DNA of 64,000 nucleotides, taken from NCBI GenBank assembly GCA_035610365.1, contig CM069432.1, positions 221,982,532 to 222,046,531 on the forward strand, written 5' to 3'. Each line of letters opens with the position of its first letter. The first letter of the stretch is position 1. The notes below the pieces were generated by a model. It ran no database searches, was not told the DNA's origin, and worked only from the letters and a program-made list of their open reading frames with translations. Shown here piece after piece: positions 35,163 through 48,381 of the stretch. Source of the DNA: Aquatica leii. Its lineage: Eukaryota; Arthropoda; Insecta; Coleoptera; Lampyridae. A program made the translations under genes and the position numbers.

Positions 35163-38091
35163 AAAGTATTCTTCAATTGTACGCCATCTTGCATTAACGA
35201 AGAGAAATTTTTTACAGTACAAGTAAGAAAACAATTAAATGTTCAACTAAAAATATCTAAATTTCATAGATATTTAGAATAGTTTCTTTATCAGATACTG
35301 ATTAATTTACGTTTATTGTTGACAAAAGATCAGTGATAATGTATTAGATAACTTATAAAAATGTTGTTTTGTCAGTTGGTATGTATTTTAAAAAACATTA
35401 TTCTTTACTTTGATATCAATAGCAGAGGGTCTTGAAAAAAAATTTTGTTAAAATAATAAATTGTGTACACATAAAAAAGTTAACAAAACGCTGAAATATC
35501 AGGATTATTAGTACACAGAAAATATTGGAGCAAAGTAGTCATTTTTTAAGACTACAACTGACTGTAACGCATTCATAAAAACATTATTAAAAAAGTCAGT
35601 CTAAGTTGCAAACTAAGTAATGTCGTTAAATATTTGACTATGAGATATAACACCAAACTGGAATACGAATGAGACTTTTTGAGCAAGTTTCTAGTGATAC
35701 CATTTAGTGCTGAAATGTAACAATTCTCCTGAAGCATTAACAGATTCTATAAAAGCTCAAGACAATGCCAATTTAGGAAGTAAAGAAGATTTATTGCACA
35801 AAACAAAATATAATCAAGAGCGTTGCTAGTTCTGGAAAACGTTGCCAAACACCAACCGGAAAATGTTCCTCCTATCATGAGCTAACAAAACTATATAGAA
35901 TAAAAAGGTTTAGTTAATTTAAAATGGCAGAGTCCTAGGAACATTTTACTCGTTCATCTATAAATGTAAATAAAAAAAGTAAATAATCTAAAATAATAAT
36001 GGTTTTAATTAAAGTTTATTTTTTAAACAAAATTTGTCACAAACGAGAAAAACGTTTTACTTTAATCGCGCGTAAAGATTACATTTTTTCACAGGTTTTA
36101 AATGTGTTTTTGTTTTGATATAGTAGCAAAGATTTATTAATATTATGTAATAATACTATAATTATTATTTTCAAAATTAATTTAAAGCTTTTGCTTTAGA
36201 TTAAATTTGTTATACCGATTTGTTTAAAAAAAAATTTAATTGTAAATTAAACAAAATGCTTGTTAAAATTTTATATTACTTAATTTAAAATCTTATTTAT
36301 CTGAATATTGTTATAAAAAAAACATTTTTAACATTTTATAAAAAAATATCGTATTTTGTTACAATGCAGTTGTTATTTTTTTAATTAACTAATTTAATTT
36401 GTTCAAGAAACTGGTTGTTAAAGTAGACATACCGTTAGTATTTACAAAATTTTAAATAATTTTAATTAAATTCTTGGAGTTACTAATTCTGTATCTGTTT
36501 TAATTTTCTAATAAAATTATTTACTTATATTTAAAATTACTTTATTAGCTTTTTCCGATTATATTCATTATTTTTTATGTATGTTAAAATGTTAAACCTA
36601 AATTAAAAACTGTTAGGTAACGTTAACTTTTTATTAACAAATACATCTTACGTAATTATGTTTGACATATTTTATAAATTAAATTAAAAGTACTATTGTA
36701 GTATAATATAAATTTATATCGTAAAATAATTAAAAGTATAAGTTCTTGTTTACTTCTGTATGCTGCAACTTTTTATAACAGAACGCATTATGTGTTTAAA
36801 ATTTAATCGTAATTTTTGTCATTTACCTCCCAACAAAATTTGTGTGTTAAAAATATACAATTTTATTTTAAACAAAGAAAAAGTAAGATAGTTTTGTTTT
36901 ATTTTAAAAATCAATATGTCTTTGTAAGATCATTTCATTTTTATGTCCAAGTCAAATAATAATTTCAAGTCGATCAACAACATATGGGAATTCTCTGTGT
37001 TAGTATTTGGTTAATCCATGAGTTTGTTATTGGCTTGGTATTAAGTAAATTTCCCTTGTTGATAACAAAGTTTAGTTTAAATTTTGAGAAATAATACTTT
37101 TATCCTAGTATGTTTTAAAAAGTTAGTGTGATTAGACAAACTCAAACTATTTGAGTGATGTAAAATAAGCCATTAGGCAAATACTGTTTGTAGTTTTAGA
37201 TGTAACAAAAGTTAACTAACTACTACTTTTAAAATTATATTAAAATAAATTATACACTGAACAGGAAAAGCTTTTTCTAAATGTAAACGCAATTACTACA
37301 TTACTTTTATTCATAAATAAATTACATTTTTTATTTTTTTCTTTTAATTCTATATAATAATAACTAATGAATTTGATTATTATGTAATAAAGAAGTTTAT
37401 AATAAAATTTTGTTGCACGAATTTTAGTTTTATCGATTTTAACTTGTTTGTCACAAATAAAATTCTTTGTATCTGGTTATCTTTCTTTCAGTTGTTTTCT
37501 AAGATTTAAATTTAAATAAATTTATAAAATTTATTTATTTTCTTTTAAATTTTATTCTCTATTTTTGTTTTTATTTTTCATGTTTTACCTAGAAAATATA
37601 CTTCACAAATCATTGTTTTTCTTGTTTTTTTTTTGATCCGTACTCAGATCTCACAGATGTATGTAACTGTACTTTAATGTGTTCTGTTTATTTGCAGATT
37701 TAAGATATATTTGTTTAATTTTTAAAAATAGCAGATTACCTGCGACTTAATTGCCTCTCATTTTCTAACTTTTATTTTACTCTTTTTATTACTATTTCGA
37801 GTAATTGACATTTCAAATGTAAAAAACTGTTGATTTTTTAAATTTTAATACGTTATTTTATTTTTGTTTATTTTTAACTTTCGTTAGGTATAATCATAAT
37901 TATTAAAATAATTTTTTAAAAAAATTCTTGTGTAAATTGGACCCAATTTATACAAAAACAAGTCTCAAAATCTCTAAAAGATATAGTTTGACGGTTATGT
38001 TGACCAGTACACAAAAATTGTCAAAAACGGTTTGCCAAAAAAAAATTTAAGTATGTCAGTCCAATATAACATTAACCATATTTTACCTACT

Positions 38092-38160
38092 AGCTGCTTA
38101 GCTCAGTGGTTCATTGCCTCCAAATGAATGTGTAAGCAAACAAATTTTAAATTTCTAATG
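38092..38160 (+). ncRNA. tRNA-like / SINE-like fragment with A box
   Basis: TAGCTCAGTGGT (38099-38110) is the tRNA A-box consensus with the usual context CTGCTTAGCTCAGTGGTTC. No convincing B box (GGTTCRANNCC) follows at the normal distance, and no acceptor stem pairs. It is more likely a degraded tRNA-derived SINE or tRNA pseudogene than a tRNA. Confidence 0.35.
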
Positions 38161-38599
38161 TGCAAGTAAAAAAACTAAGTCATTTACTTCTTGACGCCAT
38201 CTAACGAGGATTGTGCTGTTATTTGCTTTCACGTTGTAGTACACATAATATGCCTGGTTGAATTTAAATAATATATTCTAGAACATCCTCTTGTCGAGAC
38301 GTTATGTATCTTAAAAGCAGTTTTAATTAGATAATTTATTTAGCGCAGAGTAAGCTTTGTCTTTTCTTTTTCAGATTAAGTGTAATTTCAATTTCGATTT
38401 CTTAGCACCACTTGCAAACTCAAATGTGGATCACGATCATTTACATCTAAGGTTTAAAACCTTCAAGCCCCCTTTTGGTGAATCGATTGTGGAAATATTT
38501 CTAAAAGCGAAGTATTGAACTAATAATTAACTCCTATATGATTTACAAATGCGATTGATTCTTTTACTAAGAGGCATGGACCTTTAACATCACCTTTAA

Positions 38600-40760
38600 G
38601 AAAATTACAAACGTGAACAGCACAGGTTGAAGTTCGCTTGTTTTTTTCTTTTTGTTAATGTTAACTTGTACTTTGTTGTACAACATCAAGTTTTCGTGAG
38701 TCACTAGATGGATACGATTTTTGAGTTAGTTAAATTATAGGCGAGTCATTGGGAAAACGTTAAGGTTAACTCCAGATTTGGGTAAGTCAAACTTCTTATT
38801 TGATGTCACTACGGCGCTTCTCACGAATTGATTGTTTTTAATTTCGATAATTTTCAGAACGATTTGTTTTCTAGTATACAGATACAATTTAAAATCATTT
38901 GCCGTTATTTAACTCCGTTTTACTAACCTTAGTTTGCACTGGTGGATATTACATCTTTTCTCGACTGATCTCGCTCAGCAAACGTTTGAAGTCTAACATT
39001 AAGTGTAGCAATTCTTTTAATTTTTAAATATTCGAAGCAAAGAACATACTTCTAGAACCATCTTTGATTTCTAATGCTGATTTTTTGATACTTTTTTATT
39101 TCCTTCTTCTGCAAGTATCCCTGAGTCTAATACTTGCGTGCACTCCTGCCTTAAATCTGAGAAATTTTTACGTCCTGTTAGTTATTTAATTTTTCTTTTT
39201 CCAATTTTTTTTTCTATGTTTAGAATTATTTGACCTACTAGCAATCCGCAGCATTTAAATCTAATTTCTAAAATTTCTGCTTTTCCTCGTCGTTTTCTCG
39301 TTTGTGTATTGTAAAAGGTGTTTTATGTAAACATCTACGCATTTCTTTGTCTGATTCTGGCGTGTGTTTAGTTGTTCTATCAAACCAACGCAAACAATTA
39401 ATCCATGATCACCACTTTTTATTTTAGCGTAAATACCGCTGTATTAAGCGTATGTTTAAAAATTTTCGGTGTCATTTCTACTGCCCTCATATGGGATTTA
39501 ATGTTGCTATTCTTGTTTGATCTAAACGGAGCAATTCTATTAAGTCACGTCACGCATTGCCAAAAACGACAAAACTCTTTGAATACGTCGTCGGTATGTT
39601 GTTGGTTGTGGCTTGAATGTTACCTAATTGTTTTTTCCATATTGCTGTCACCGATATTCCTTTCTTTTGCTTAAATTTTTAGTTTTGGTTTTTTTCTTCT
39701 CTATCTTACTTCAGGACAGACTACTTTTGCGTCTGTATATATAACATTCTCTTAGTAGGACTTTTTGTCATGGGTACGTTAGGTATAAAATTCTCTTTCT
39801 GTTTTTAGGTTTGGTTTCCCTTTTTTAAGTTTCCTATTCCGTTTCTAGGCATTAAACTCTTGTAGCAATTTTTTTTATTTGGAACAACCATTGGTACGCA
39901 TTCGTTCTATGGCTAACTGTAATATCTTTTCTTTTTTTGATTTACTTAGAGCGGTTGGTGCGACACCTTAGGGTTGTCCCTCTTTTCGTTCTCCTACGCA
40001 GAGTAAAACGAATCAGAGATCTACATCTTGTCTTATTTTATATTTTTTCTACTTCTTAGTTGATTGATCACCAACATGCCACATACCTTTCTTGCTTTTT
40101 GTTTTTCCTGAAGGTTTGCATTTGAGCGGTCGGTTAAGCTGTAGGATTGGGTCACTGTTTCTATCTTCTTACAGAGTGAGGGATGGACTAAACGCAGCCT
40201 CTATCCTCTTTTTTTTTGTCATTTTTTTCTTTCTACCTTTAGAGTGCTTTTTTTGTATATCTTACTTCTTTTAAATTCTTCTATCTATCGAATAGGGTTA
40301 ATTGCTTTAAAAGCTTTGTTTCTCTGGTTTAAGCTTTGTGTTTTTTTTCCTTTGATTTACTGCAATCACATTTTTTTTTCTTTTCTTTATTAGTTGATTC
40401 TTTCTTTTGTTACATTTGTAAGTGATTCGTTTTTCTGTGTAGGTCTAGATCTCCGTTTTCTGTACTTATGGGTTTTTGCTTGGCCGATTTTTGTGAATGC
40501 TGTTACTCATTCTTAGGATATCTCTTTTGCTATTTTTGTTTTTTTTGGAATATTCCAATTTGTTTATCGATTTATAAGTTTTATTGTTACATTCCGCATT
40601 AATAATTAACAAGTGTTCAATTAGCAATTGATAGTTCTTACGTTTTCTTCTTTCTTCTGTCTTTCAATTAGGATTTTAGTTTTATGATTATTAGTAAATT
40701 AGTTTATTAATTAGTAATAATTTTATTGTGAATTTGCCACAAACATTTTTCATGTTGAAA
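38600..40760. other. T-rich plus strand (strong strand asymmetry)
   Basis: T greatly exceeds A on the plus strand, with many T7-T9 runs (for example around 40208, 40224, 40340 and 40371) and few A runs, unlike flanking A/T-balanced DNA. Local GC is also slightly higher. This looks like an old, minus-oriented A-rich element, but no protein is recognisable. Confidence 0.5.
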
Positions 40761-41499
40761 AAACGCCAATAAAGTCATTTTTACGTATAATAGTATGTTC
40801 TACAGTAGCAATATTAACTACTAGTTAATTACGGTTTTTGATCATTCTATAAGTTAAAAAAAAATTTAAAAAACCCTCTACCTCGGACAAGATATTTTAT
40901 TTAATGCTATTGTTAGAATTTAATCCGTTTATTTTACAAATTAATTTGATGTTTAAAATGCATGTTTCTGTAGTTCGCTCTTAACTAATTGTGATTATTA
41001 CTGATTTACATATATTTTAAATATAATTGACGCTTAAAGTCATAATGTGCTTAAACAATTTTAGTAACTTTAGTAAGAAATGTATTTATTTTTTATTGTA
41101 AAATTCATTGTATTAAACTACTGACAACTGTCACAGTTACTCAACAAAGTACTAATTTAATCAAAATTGAAAAAGTTATTTTAACCTGCGCGATTTACAT
41201 TTGTCGCTTAAGTTATATACACTTCTCAACCATGGTATATAATATACTTTTTTATTAGTAGTAACAGTAAATATTTTATGATTAAACTAAAAACGTCGTA
41301 CTAGTTAAAACTTATTAAATTAAAATTATGATACTCTACTCTACTCTCTAAAAAATGAACATAACAAAGTAAATATTTTTTTATAAACTGTTTAAACCTC
41401 TAAAAGGATCACATCTTAAAAACTGTATTTACCTTTACCTTTTAATACAATTAACGAAAGAATAGCTTTCTCTTAAATTACAAAAGAGTAGACAAAAAT

Positions 41500-41790
41500 T
41501 CTATGCAGCATTTGACTTGGGACATATATAGGTCACACAAACACAAAACTTGCAAAATGAATAGAAGAACACAAAATTACAGTTAGACTTCCTTCTTTAT
41601 CGCTAAAAAGCATACCAAAAAACAGAGCGTACAATAGACTTCAGCAACACTAAAGCTTGCAGATAATCAACGATCTTGGCCTAGAGTAGTTGAAAAAGCA
41701 ATTGAACTTGAGAACAACTATCGAATTTAAACCAAATTAGGATAGGACTGCTCTAAATTTAGAAAACTATTTTCAACAATCACGATGCAA
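41500..41790 (+). pseudogene. Penelope-like element, GIY-YIG endonuclease fragment
   Basis: One frame reads TYIGHTNTKLAK, a stop, then IEEHKITVRLPSLSLKS, containing the YIG half of GIY-YIG and the 'R..EH' helix. A second frame continues with PRVVEKAIELENNYRI, matching the downstream 'R..REAIEI' helix of Penelope-like endonucleases. Frameshifts and stops are present. No RT precedes it. Confidence 0.6.
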
Positions 41791-41799
41791 TACGTCTAA

Positions 41800-44088
41800 T
41801 GCATTTTCACATTTATTATAATTGTTTTTTAAATGTTTATCTAAAAATAAATGTTTCTTTGCGTAAACATTAATAATATTAAAAAAATTATTAAATACAT
41901 TAATTTCATTTATTCATATAATTTAATCTTAGAAATATATCCGTCCTTGGAATAAATTGTAATCTATTAAATATTTTGAAATAAAAATTACTTAGAGCAA
42001 AAATCCGATTGGCACCGTATGTAAAATGACTGTCTATAAAGAAATGCAATAAACTAGAGTAGATCTATTCATGTTGGTATTACTATTTGCTTCATACAAC
42101 TGATTATATACAACCTTGATTAAAAGTAAAAAAATAATCAAATTGTATAAATAAAATAAATTATGCTAGTGTTTATAATAAAAAATTATAAAATTGTAAA
42201 TTAAAGCACAAAAAATTAAAACTAGATCGTTTAAAGAAAGAGCAATAAAAGCACAAGCGGAATAGACTTGCAAAAGCATTTTGTCTTACAAATAATAAAT
42301 GAATTTAGAGCTGCTAAGTGCAAAAAACATTTTAAAGATTTTTTTGATAAGCTTTTTTTATCCTTTGTTAACTACACTAGTTATCTTAAAATTAAAATTA
42401 TAAAAAAATGTACTACACAATGTTAATTAACATTTTAATTATTACAAAGCTGATAATTAAATAACAAAGAAATGAGATTCTGTGAAATTTTATTGTATGC
42501 TTACGTGATAAATTTTTCAACTTAATATTTATTTTAAGAAATAACTGAGAAAATTGGCAAATTTACTTAAAATTTATTTAAAATTTACGTATTTATTTTA
42601 CAAAAAAATGTTTTGTTAGTAAAGGTTTATTCTCCTTAAAATTTGCAAAATAATTTTTACAAATTACATTAACAAAAAACGTTATATTACTTATATTCAT
42701 CATAAAGTTATAAGGAAACTAAAGTATACAAACTAATCCGCTGTTATATCTAGTAGTCGCGCAATATTGTTAAATCAGTGGTTGTTAACGATTTCATTAG
42801 TTGCTTTACCAAAATTTTTCAATAATAGAAAATCATTACATAGTTTAAAATTGTTCATTAATAAGCGCAACATTAACGATCTATTTCTGATACCTTATTA
42901 TATGTTAATATTGCTATTAACAGACGACCGACGAAAAAAAATTATGATATAATTAATTTTGTTTATATTGTTTTAAATAAACAAAATTAAAGTAATTATT
43001 GTTTGCATAATTTAATGCAGTATTTTGTAGAAGACAATATACCATTAATCTTCAAAATATTATTGTAATAGAAACAAACTTAAACTGTACCAAAACATAA
43101 ATTTTATATAATTTTTTTTAACTGGTAGTATTTACTAAAATTGATTTTAAAGGTTTTGTAGAAATTGCATCAAAAGGTGATTATTCAGTTTTCCATGAAA
43201 AAATGAGTTAAGGAAATGGTTCGTTTTTTTATAACCTTTTTTTTTAACAAGTGTAATAGTGTTTAGTACATTTATTACCAGAACAAAATATCAAATTGCT
43301 TTTTTTTATTAATTCAAGAAGCGGTCGAAGCATATTTAATGGCTAATAAGCAAAGCGACGTAATATGCTTTAACTTAACATATAATTTTGCTTTTATGAA
43401 ATTTGCTTCAATTGTTTTCACTAACCGTCAGCCTTCAGCCTACAATTTATTTAAGTAATTATAACGTTAGATCATACTGATTTAAATTTACTTTTAGTTC
43501 TAAACTTTATATCATCTGTAACCTTATGTATTGTCGTTGAGTACGTTGACGTGACATCCATCAAGTTTCTTTGATCATTTGAATGCAAAATAACATTAAC
43601 CGTCGTACATAAGCTTATATACTACGCATATTTTTGTTTTTAAATCAGATAAAAAGGAGTAGGGAAAATCATTGCTGTTAACAAAGAACTTTTGGTTGGA
43701 TAAGTTTTTGTGCTCATATTTGACTTTTTTGCGATTCATTATTATTATTGTTGATTGTCGACTTATTTTGCGACTGCATAGTAGACGAGGTAGTTTGATC
43801 GAGTAATATTTATATTTGAATTAAAATTATTCAATTAAAACGCTTGTTCACAATTCAATACGATTAGTTGTATTGTGGGTTGCTTGAACAAAAAGACCTA
43901 CATCGATGTTATAGCTGTGATATTAATATATTAGTCGACAAATCTATAATTGTTATTAGTCTAGTATTAGTCGAATATTCTCTTTTGTGTGAAATAAATA
44001 TTTTGTTGTTAGAAGTTGCGTTTTGTCAATTTGTTCTTTTTAGTAATTTACAGATTTGAACAAGGTCTGTATTAGGTGACATTTATTT
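41800..44088. other. AT-rich stretch without recognisable genes
   Basis: Two short frames (42767-42952, 43868-44059) have no family signature. Otherwise A/T runs only. Confidence 0.55.
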
Positions 44089-44175
44089 ATTTTGGCATTT
44101 TTTATTTAGTGTAAGATTAGCACACCGAGATTTGCAACCTGCTTAGGGAGTTAGTCGCTTGTCTTTAAGTTACAA
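44089..44175 (+). repeat. Dispersed repeat of about 110 bp, copy A
   Basis: TTTTGGCATTTTTTATTTAG, then AGCACACCGAGATTTGCAAC, then GTTAGTCGCTTG and TTAAGTTAC. It is the shortest copy and lacks the GATTCAATT block present in copies B and C. Confidence 0.65.
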
Positions 44176-44179
44176 GAAA

Positions 44180-46440
44180 ATTTTCGTAACAAATATGTTT
44201 GACATCAACTTTAAAAAGTGATTTCATAAAAATAAATGTTTTGAAATGTGATAAATAGTTTAATGCAAAGTTCAATTATGTGGTAGACGACTAATTAGTA
44301 GAGATAAATGAATAAGAAAGGCATTTATTCACGTGTCATTTGTGGTTTAATAACTAAATTAGTTCATTATTATTCGTTTGTTAGTGTATTTTACTTAATA
44401 TTATATATGAAAGTTATTAATTTTGTTAAAAAATAAGAAAAAAAGCAGGAAAAATATTGTAATGAATGGAAAAATTACAGAATTTGTGTCACTAAAGTTT
44501 AAATCTTTGACATGCAATAACTGTAGCGTTTTTATAATTTTTCGCTGGTAAAAAACTACAATTATGTAAATACTATGGAAGTCAACAGTTAAACAAAAAG
44601 AAAAACGTAACAGATCTGAAGCCAATGGAATATATCTTAGCTGTGCTACGAATAATAATTGGCTATATTTTTTATGTCGTAAAACTATATTTTATAAATA
44701 ATAATTATTATAAAACTTTTGCAGTTGTGGTTTTTTTTAGTTTTTAATAAGAGTGTTTTTGTAATACTAGTTGTTACCAACTTTTTGTTCTAGTAAATCC
44801 TGTTAGTAACAACAACGTCACCACGGCTAGCTCAGATGTCGGCGAGTTAACCTGGGCGTCACTCCGCTGTAAAGTTAGAATCCTTAACTCGGAGACATTA
44901 AAGGTAAGTGTGAATCTATTGTTGAAGAGATTAAGAAAAAAGTAAACAACAATCAACAAAAGTGTAGCAAAATGTGTATCTATTTTCTTTAATTGATAAC
45001 AAAATACCACTTTATGTCTTCTAAAAAGCAATAAGTAAATTTGAATCACAAGAAATTAATAATAATATAAAATTAAAACGCAAATTGATCAAGCATTAAC
45101 GATTACAGGCAATTGCAACAATGTAGCTATTGAAAAGTAAGACGTCAACGTTTAATTTAGTATAAAAACTTAAGAATTTTGACTACGCTTAAAAACTAAA
45201 CATCTTAGATCGGGCACAGTTCACGTACACAGTAATTATTTTATGGCGAAACTAACTGAAGGCTGTATAATGTACTCGACTGAAAACAAAAAATTAATTA
45301 ATGATCTTAGTTATACAAAAAGAAAACCGTAGTGCTTAACATTATTAATAACGCTAAAAACTTAGCATAGTTTAAAAATATATTTTATGACTTGATGCAA
45401 ATACGTGTGTGACACAAATTGAAAAATTAGACACAAATTAAACACGCTGAAAATATAGAAGAGTTGACACCATGTCGGCAAAAATATTTCCTAATTAGCG
45501 ATGATTCCCTATTTGCAACTAAAGTCGCTAAAAGCAAAACAGTAAAACAATGTTTAATTAAGTAAAATAATAGTACTTACAATTCATATTACGTGCAGCT
45601 ACAATCAAAGTAAATGGTTAAATAGAAGCAATCAAGGTATTTGACAAAACAGTTTTACCGTGAATATCGATTTAGGCCAAAATATTTCGCTAGTGGCGTC
45701 CGTGAACCAGGGACATGGCAAGAATTTTAATTAAAATACAAATTTTAGAAAATTAATTATCAACAACACGCAACCTAACGTAAAAGAACTCAAAAAAAGA
45801 AAGAAATTTAGGCAGTGACCAAAGATCAAACCCTAAAATTAAACTAAGCCAATAATATAGAAAACCTAATCTAGACAAAGAGAAAACACTTACCAACGTC
45901 AGTCTCAAAGGCCTTACCACTTGGTAGTAAAATTTTTGAGAAAAAGTTGCCAAAGCGCATAAAAAACCTACAGTACGTTAAGAGTAAGAAGTAAGAAATT
46001 TTGACAAACGCCGAAGACTAGAAGCTCTACAAAAACAAAAAGAAAAAGAAAGAAAAAGTAGTATAAGTAATAAAGAAAGAAACTGACCACAAAACTCCTA
46101 TTACAGCCAAAAGTTTTCTTGGACGGTTGTGTAGCGTCGAAGTCTTATTACACCTCAAGTACTCGCGTCAATATAGAAACATCCGTTGTTCGTCTCTCCC
46201 AAAGTTAATTTGACCAAAATCTTGCTTGAAAACCTAAATAAAAAAGCCTATAGCCGGAAACAATGTCCCTTGTACAACCACAACATCCCTTGCGTCAGTT
46301 AAGACGAATTGATCACATTCGCAAAGCTATTTATTCTATACGGGTTTTTTATGAGAAAAAGCATCAAAAATCGCTTAAAGTAGCAGCAAAAACATAATAA
46401 AAGTTTGTTTTTCTTCGCTTGAAGGTCCAGAACGGACACT
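44180..46440. other. Stretch without recognisable genes
   Basis: Two patches depart from background: 44810-44900 is GC-richer, and 45750-46110 is A/purine-rich on the plus strand. No protein family was recognised. The 91-residue minus frame at 44774-45049 is unsupported. Confidence 0.45.
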
Positions 46441-46448
46441 TGGAAATA

Positions 46449-46966
46449 AGCCAAGCCCGAAACAAATTTGGTATCTTTTCTTTACTCCTAATATTATTCT
46501 CGAGTTGATCAAACATACCAACACAAAACTTGCAAAAATTCGCATTAGAATAAAAGAAAAAGGTTCTGTATTCTACAAAAATACCCACGAAAATGAAATA
46601 AATGCTTTGATTGGGACAAATTTTTTTTGTACAATACTAAATCTTCAAAAGAAAGACTCAAGTCCCTTCTTTCAACTGTAGTATCAAAGCGGCCTATTAT
46701 TCGAGCACTAATAACTGAGAAAAGATGCTGCGAGTTGCTCAGAGCTTTCAGAGTTGATGACCCTTTTGCTGGTGAAACCAGAGTAACCACAAACAAAGCA
46801 GCTTGTATTTTTGATATTGTTTATTTTAAATTGGCACTAAAATTACTCTTTAGGAGCTCATATTACTACTGATGAAACGTTTGTACTTTTTAGAGACCGT
46901 GTGGGTTTTAAAGTCCATATACCAAAAAAACCTGCCAAGTACGGCAATAAAATTATATTTATTTGA
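46449..46966 (+). pseudogene. piggyBac-type transposase remnant
   Basis: The plus strand reads IWYLFFTPNIILELIKHTNT, then NEINALIGTNFF, then LLRAFRVDD, and after further frameshifts ITTDETFVLFRDRVGF followed by VHIPKKPAKYGNKIIF. The order matches the piggyBac DDE_Tnp_1_7 domain: entry helix, 'E(I)KALIGLL', 'RCLRFDD', and the first-Asp block 'xTIDExLxxFRGRxxFRxYIPxKPxKYGIK'. The catalytic Asp of TTDE is retained. The minus-strand frames here are shadows. The domain stops abruptly at about 46966, where a different transposase sequence begins. No TTAA-flanked ends were recognised. Confidence 0.85.
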
Positions 46967-46969
46967 TTA

Positions 46970-47757
46970 GCTTTCAATGCCACCCATTTATTGCAAACTT
47001 TAGACGTGGAATTTTTTTGGACCATTTAAAAAAAACTTGTGTAAAGTTTTGACCGATTGGAAACTACAGAATAGAAGAGTTTCCAAGATTGCGCGCAAAG
47101 ACTTAACAAGAAACTGGATTAAAATTAGAGACCAACATTAAATCAAGTTTCAAAGCTTTTGTTCTTATTCGTTTAAACAGAACTGTTCTAAATAAACTAA
47201 CAAAGGAAATTACAAAGATGGATGATATATCTAAGAACTGGTCCACAACGTTTTTAACATGTTTTGGTGATAGCCATATATCTGAAAATGAATCACGGAG
47301 AAAAAGGAAAAAAATCCGATGTTCTTGTAGGTCAAGGCGCTACAGCCAAACATTTAAATGTTGAAACTTCATCTTCAAGTGTTGATGTGGACGATGAATT
47401 TCTTGCAGATCAGGTGTTAGAGGAAGCAGAGGCCAAAGAGCAAAAAGTGGAAACTTGCAGCAACGAAGAAAACATAACTTTTGTGGCCGATGATTATGTG
47501 CTTGTTGAATTCAAGTGTCCTAATAATAAAACAAAATACTACGTGGTCAAAATTACTAGTGTTGTTGACTATAATCTATTAGCGGTTAATTTTTTGAGAA
47601 ACAAGGACTCACTTAAACATGAAAAGGGCTTTTTTAATCTTTACAGGATGAAAGTAATGTGAATGTAGAAGATGTAATTATAAAAATGAAGACTTCAACT
47701 GACCTATGTAGAAATCGATTTGCTTTTTTTAAACTGCCAAATGTGATCTTAGAGTAG
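46970..47757 (+). pseudogene. pogo-type DDE transposase C-terminal half, fused after piggyBac remnant
   Basis: ATHLLQTLDVEFFW matches the DDE_1 motif 'xTHxLQPLDVxFFxPLK'. It is followed by TNIKSSFKAFVLIRLNRTVL ('NIxSGFxxxGIxPxNRxxVLxKL'). The long frame 47264-47662 contains an acidic linker and DDYVLVEFKCPNNKTKYYVV, and NVEDVIIKMKTSTD follows in the next frame to about 47757. Together they form the conserved tail of insect pogo-type proteins. The N-terminal domain and first two acidic residues are absent. A frameshift lies near 47648. Confidence 0.7.
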
Positions 47758-48381
47758 TTACCTAAGTAGTAAGATATGTTTTTCTTGTTTAAAGCTAATT
47801 TAAAATTTTTTGTTTTTGTTCCATTGTTTTTTTAATATTTTATGCAAGAAGCTTATTTTTGGTTTTTTATGTATCGTGGAGAATAAATTATTTTACTTAC
47901 CTACCTTTAACTTATTGACATCCTCCGTATATTTTTATATGGTAACATTATCATCTACATTATTTTTTTAAATAAAAACTTTTTAAATTCACCTTTATCT
48001 GTGTTTAAAATGAAACAATAGCCTTTCCTAATTCGAACACTAAACAAAAATATATATATACTATATATGTATAATTTTTAAATATATAAAAATGACAGTC
48101 AAAGGTCTGTACTTTCTACATAAGTTATTTCAACATTTTTCGAGTATGCTCTTAAACATTATTAGCAAAAAAGCATGTAATTGTGTTGGAATTCACGATG
48201 GGTGAGTGTACAAAAACGAAAAAATATCAATGTTTACAATATGGTAAAACTGAATTATAAGATGAGTATAAATTCACATTTTTACATCAATTATTATTTT
48301 TATTGATATCTTGATGGAAAAAGTTTTTTACATTTTTTTCTTAACCGAAGTTATTTAATACGCGTATTTTTAAAATATATA

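Larger units (their letters stand above)
35300..41490. other. Long AT-rich stretch without recognisable genes
   Basis: Two things stand out and are listed separately: a tRNA-like A box at 38.1 kb and a T-rich tract from about 38.6 to 40.76 kb. No protein family was recognised in six frames, including the frames at 39405-39674 and 40092-40274, which are low-complexity Leu/Phe-rich translations of T-rich DNA. Confidence 0.5.

Noticed and set aside
39405-40274. Leu/Phe-rich frames resembling membrane proteins
   Set aside because: They are translations of T-rich low-complexity DNA with no conserved motif, so hydrophobicity here is a composition artefact.
44774-45049. 91-residue minus-strand frame in a GC-richer patch
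   Set aside because: No recognisable motif; the opposite strand was equally uninformative.
46364-46796. Minus-strand frames of 74 and 83 residues
   Set aside because: They are antisense to the piggyBac transposase remnant on the plus strand.
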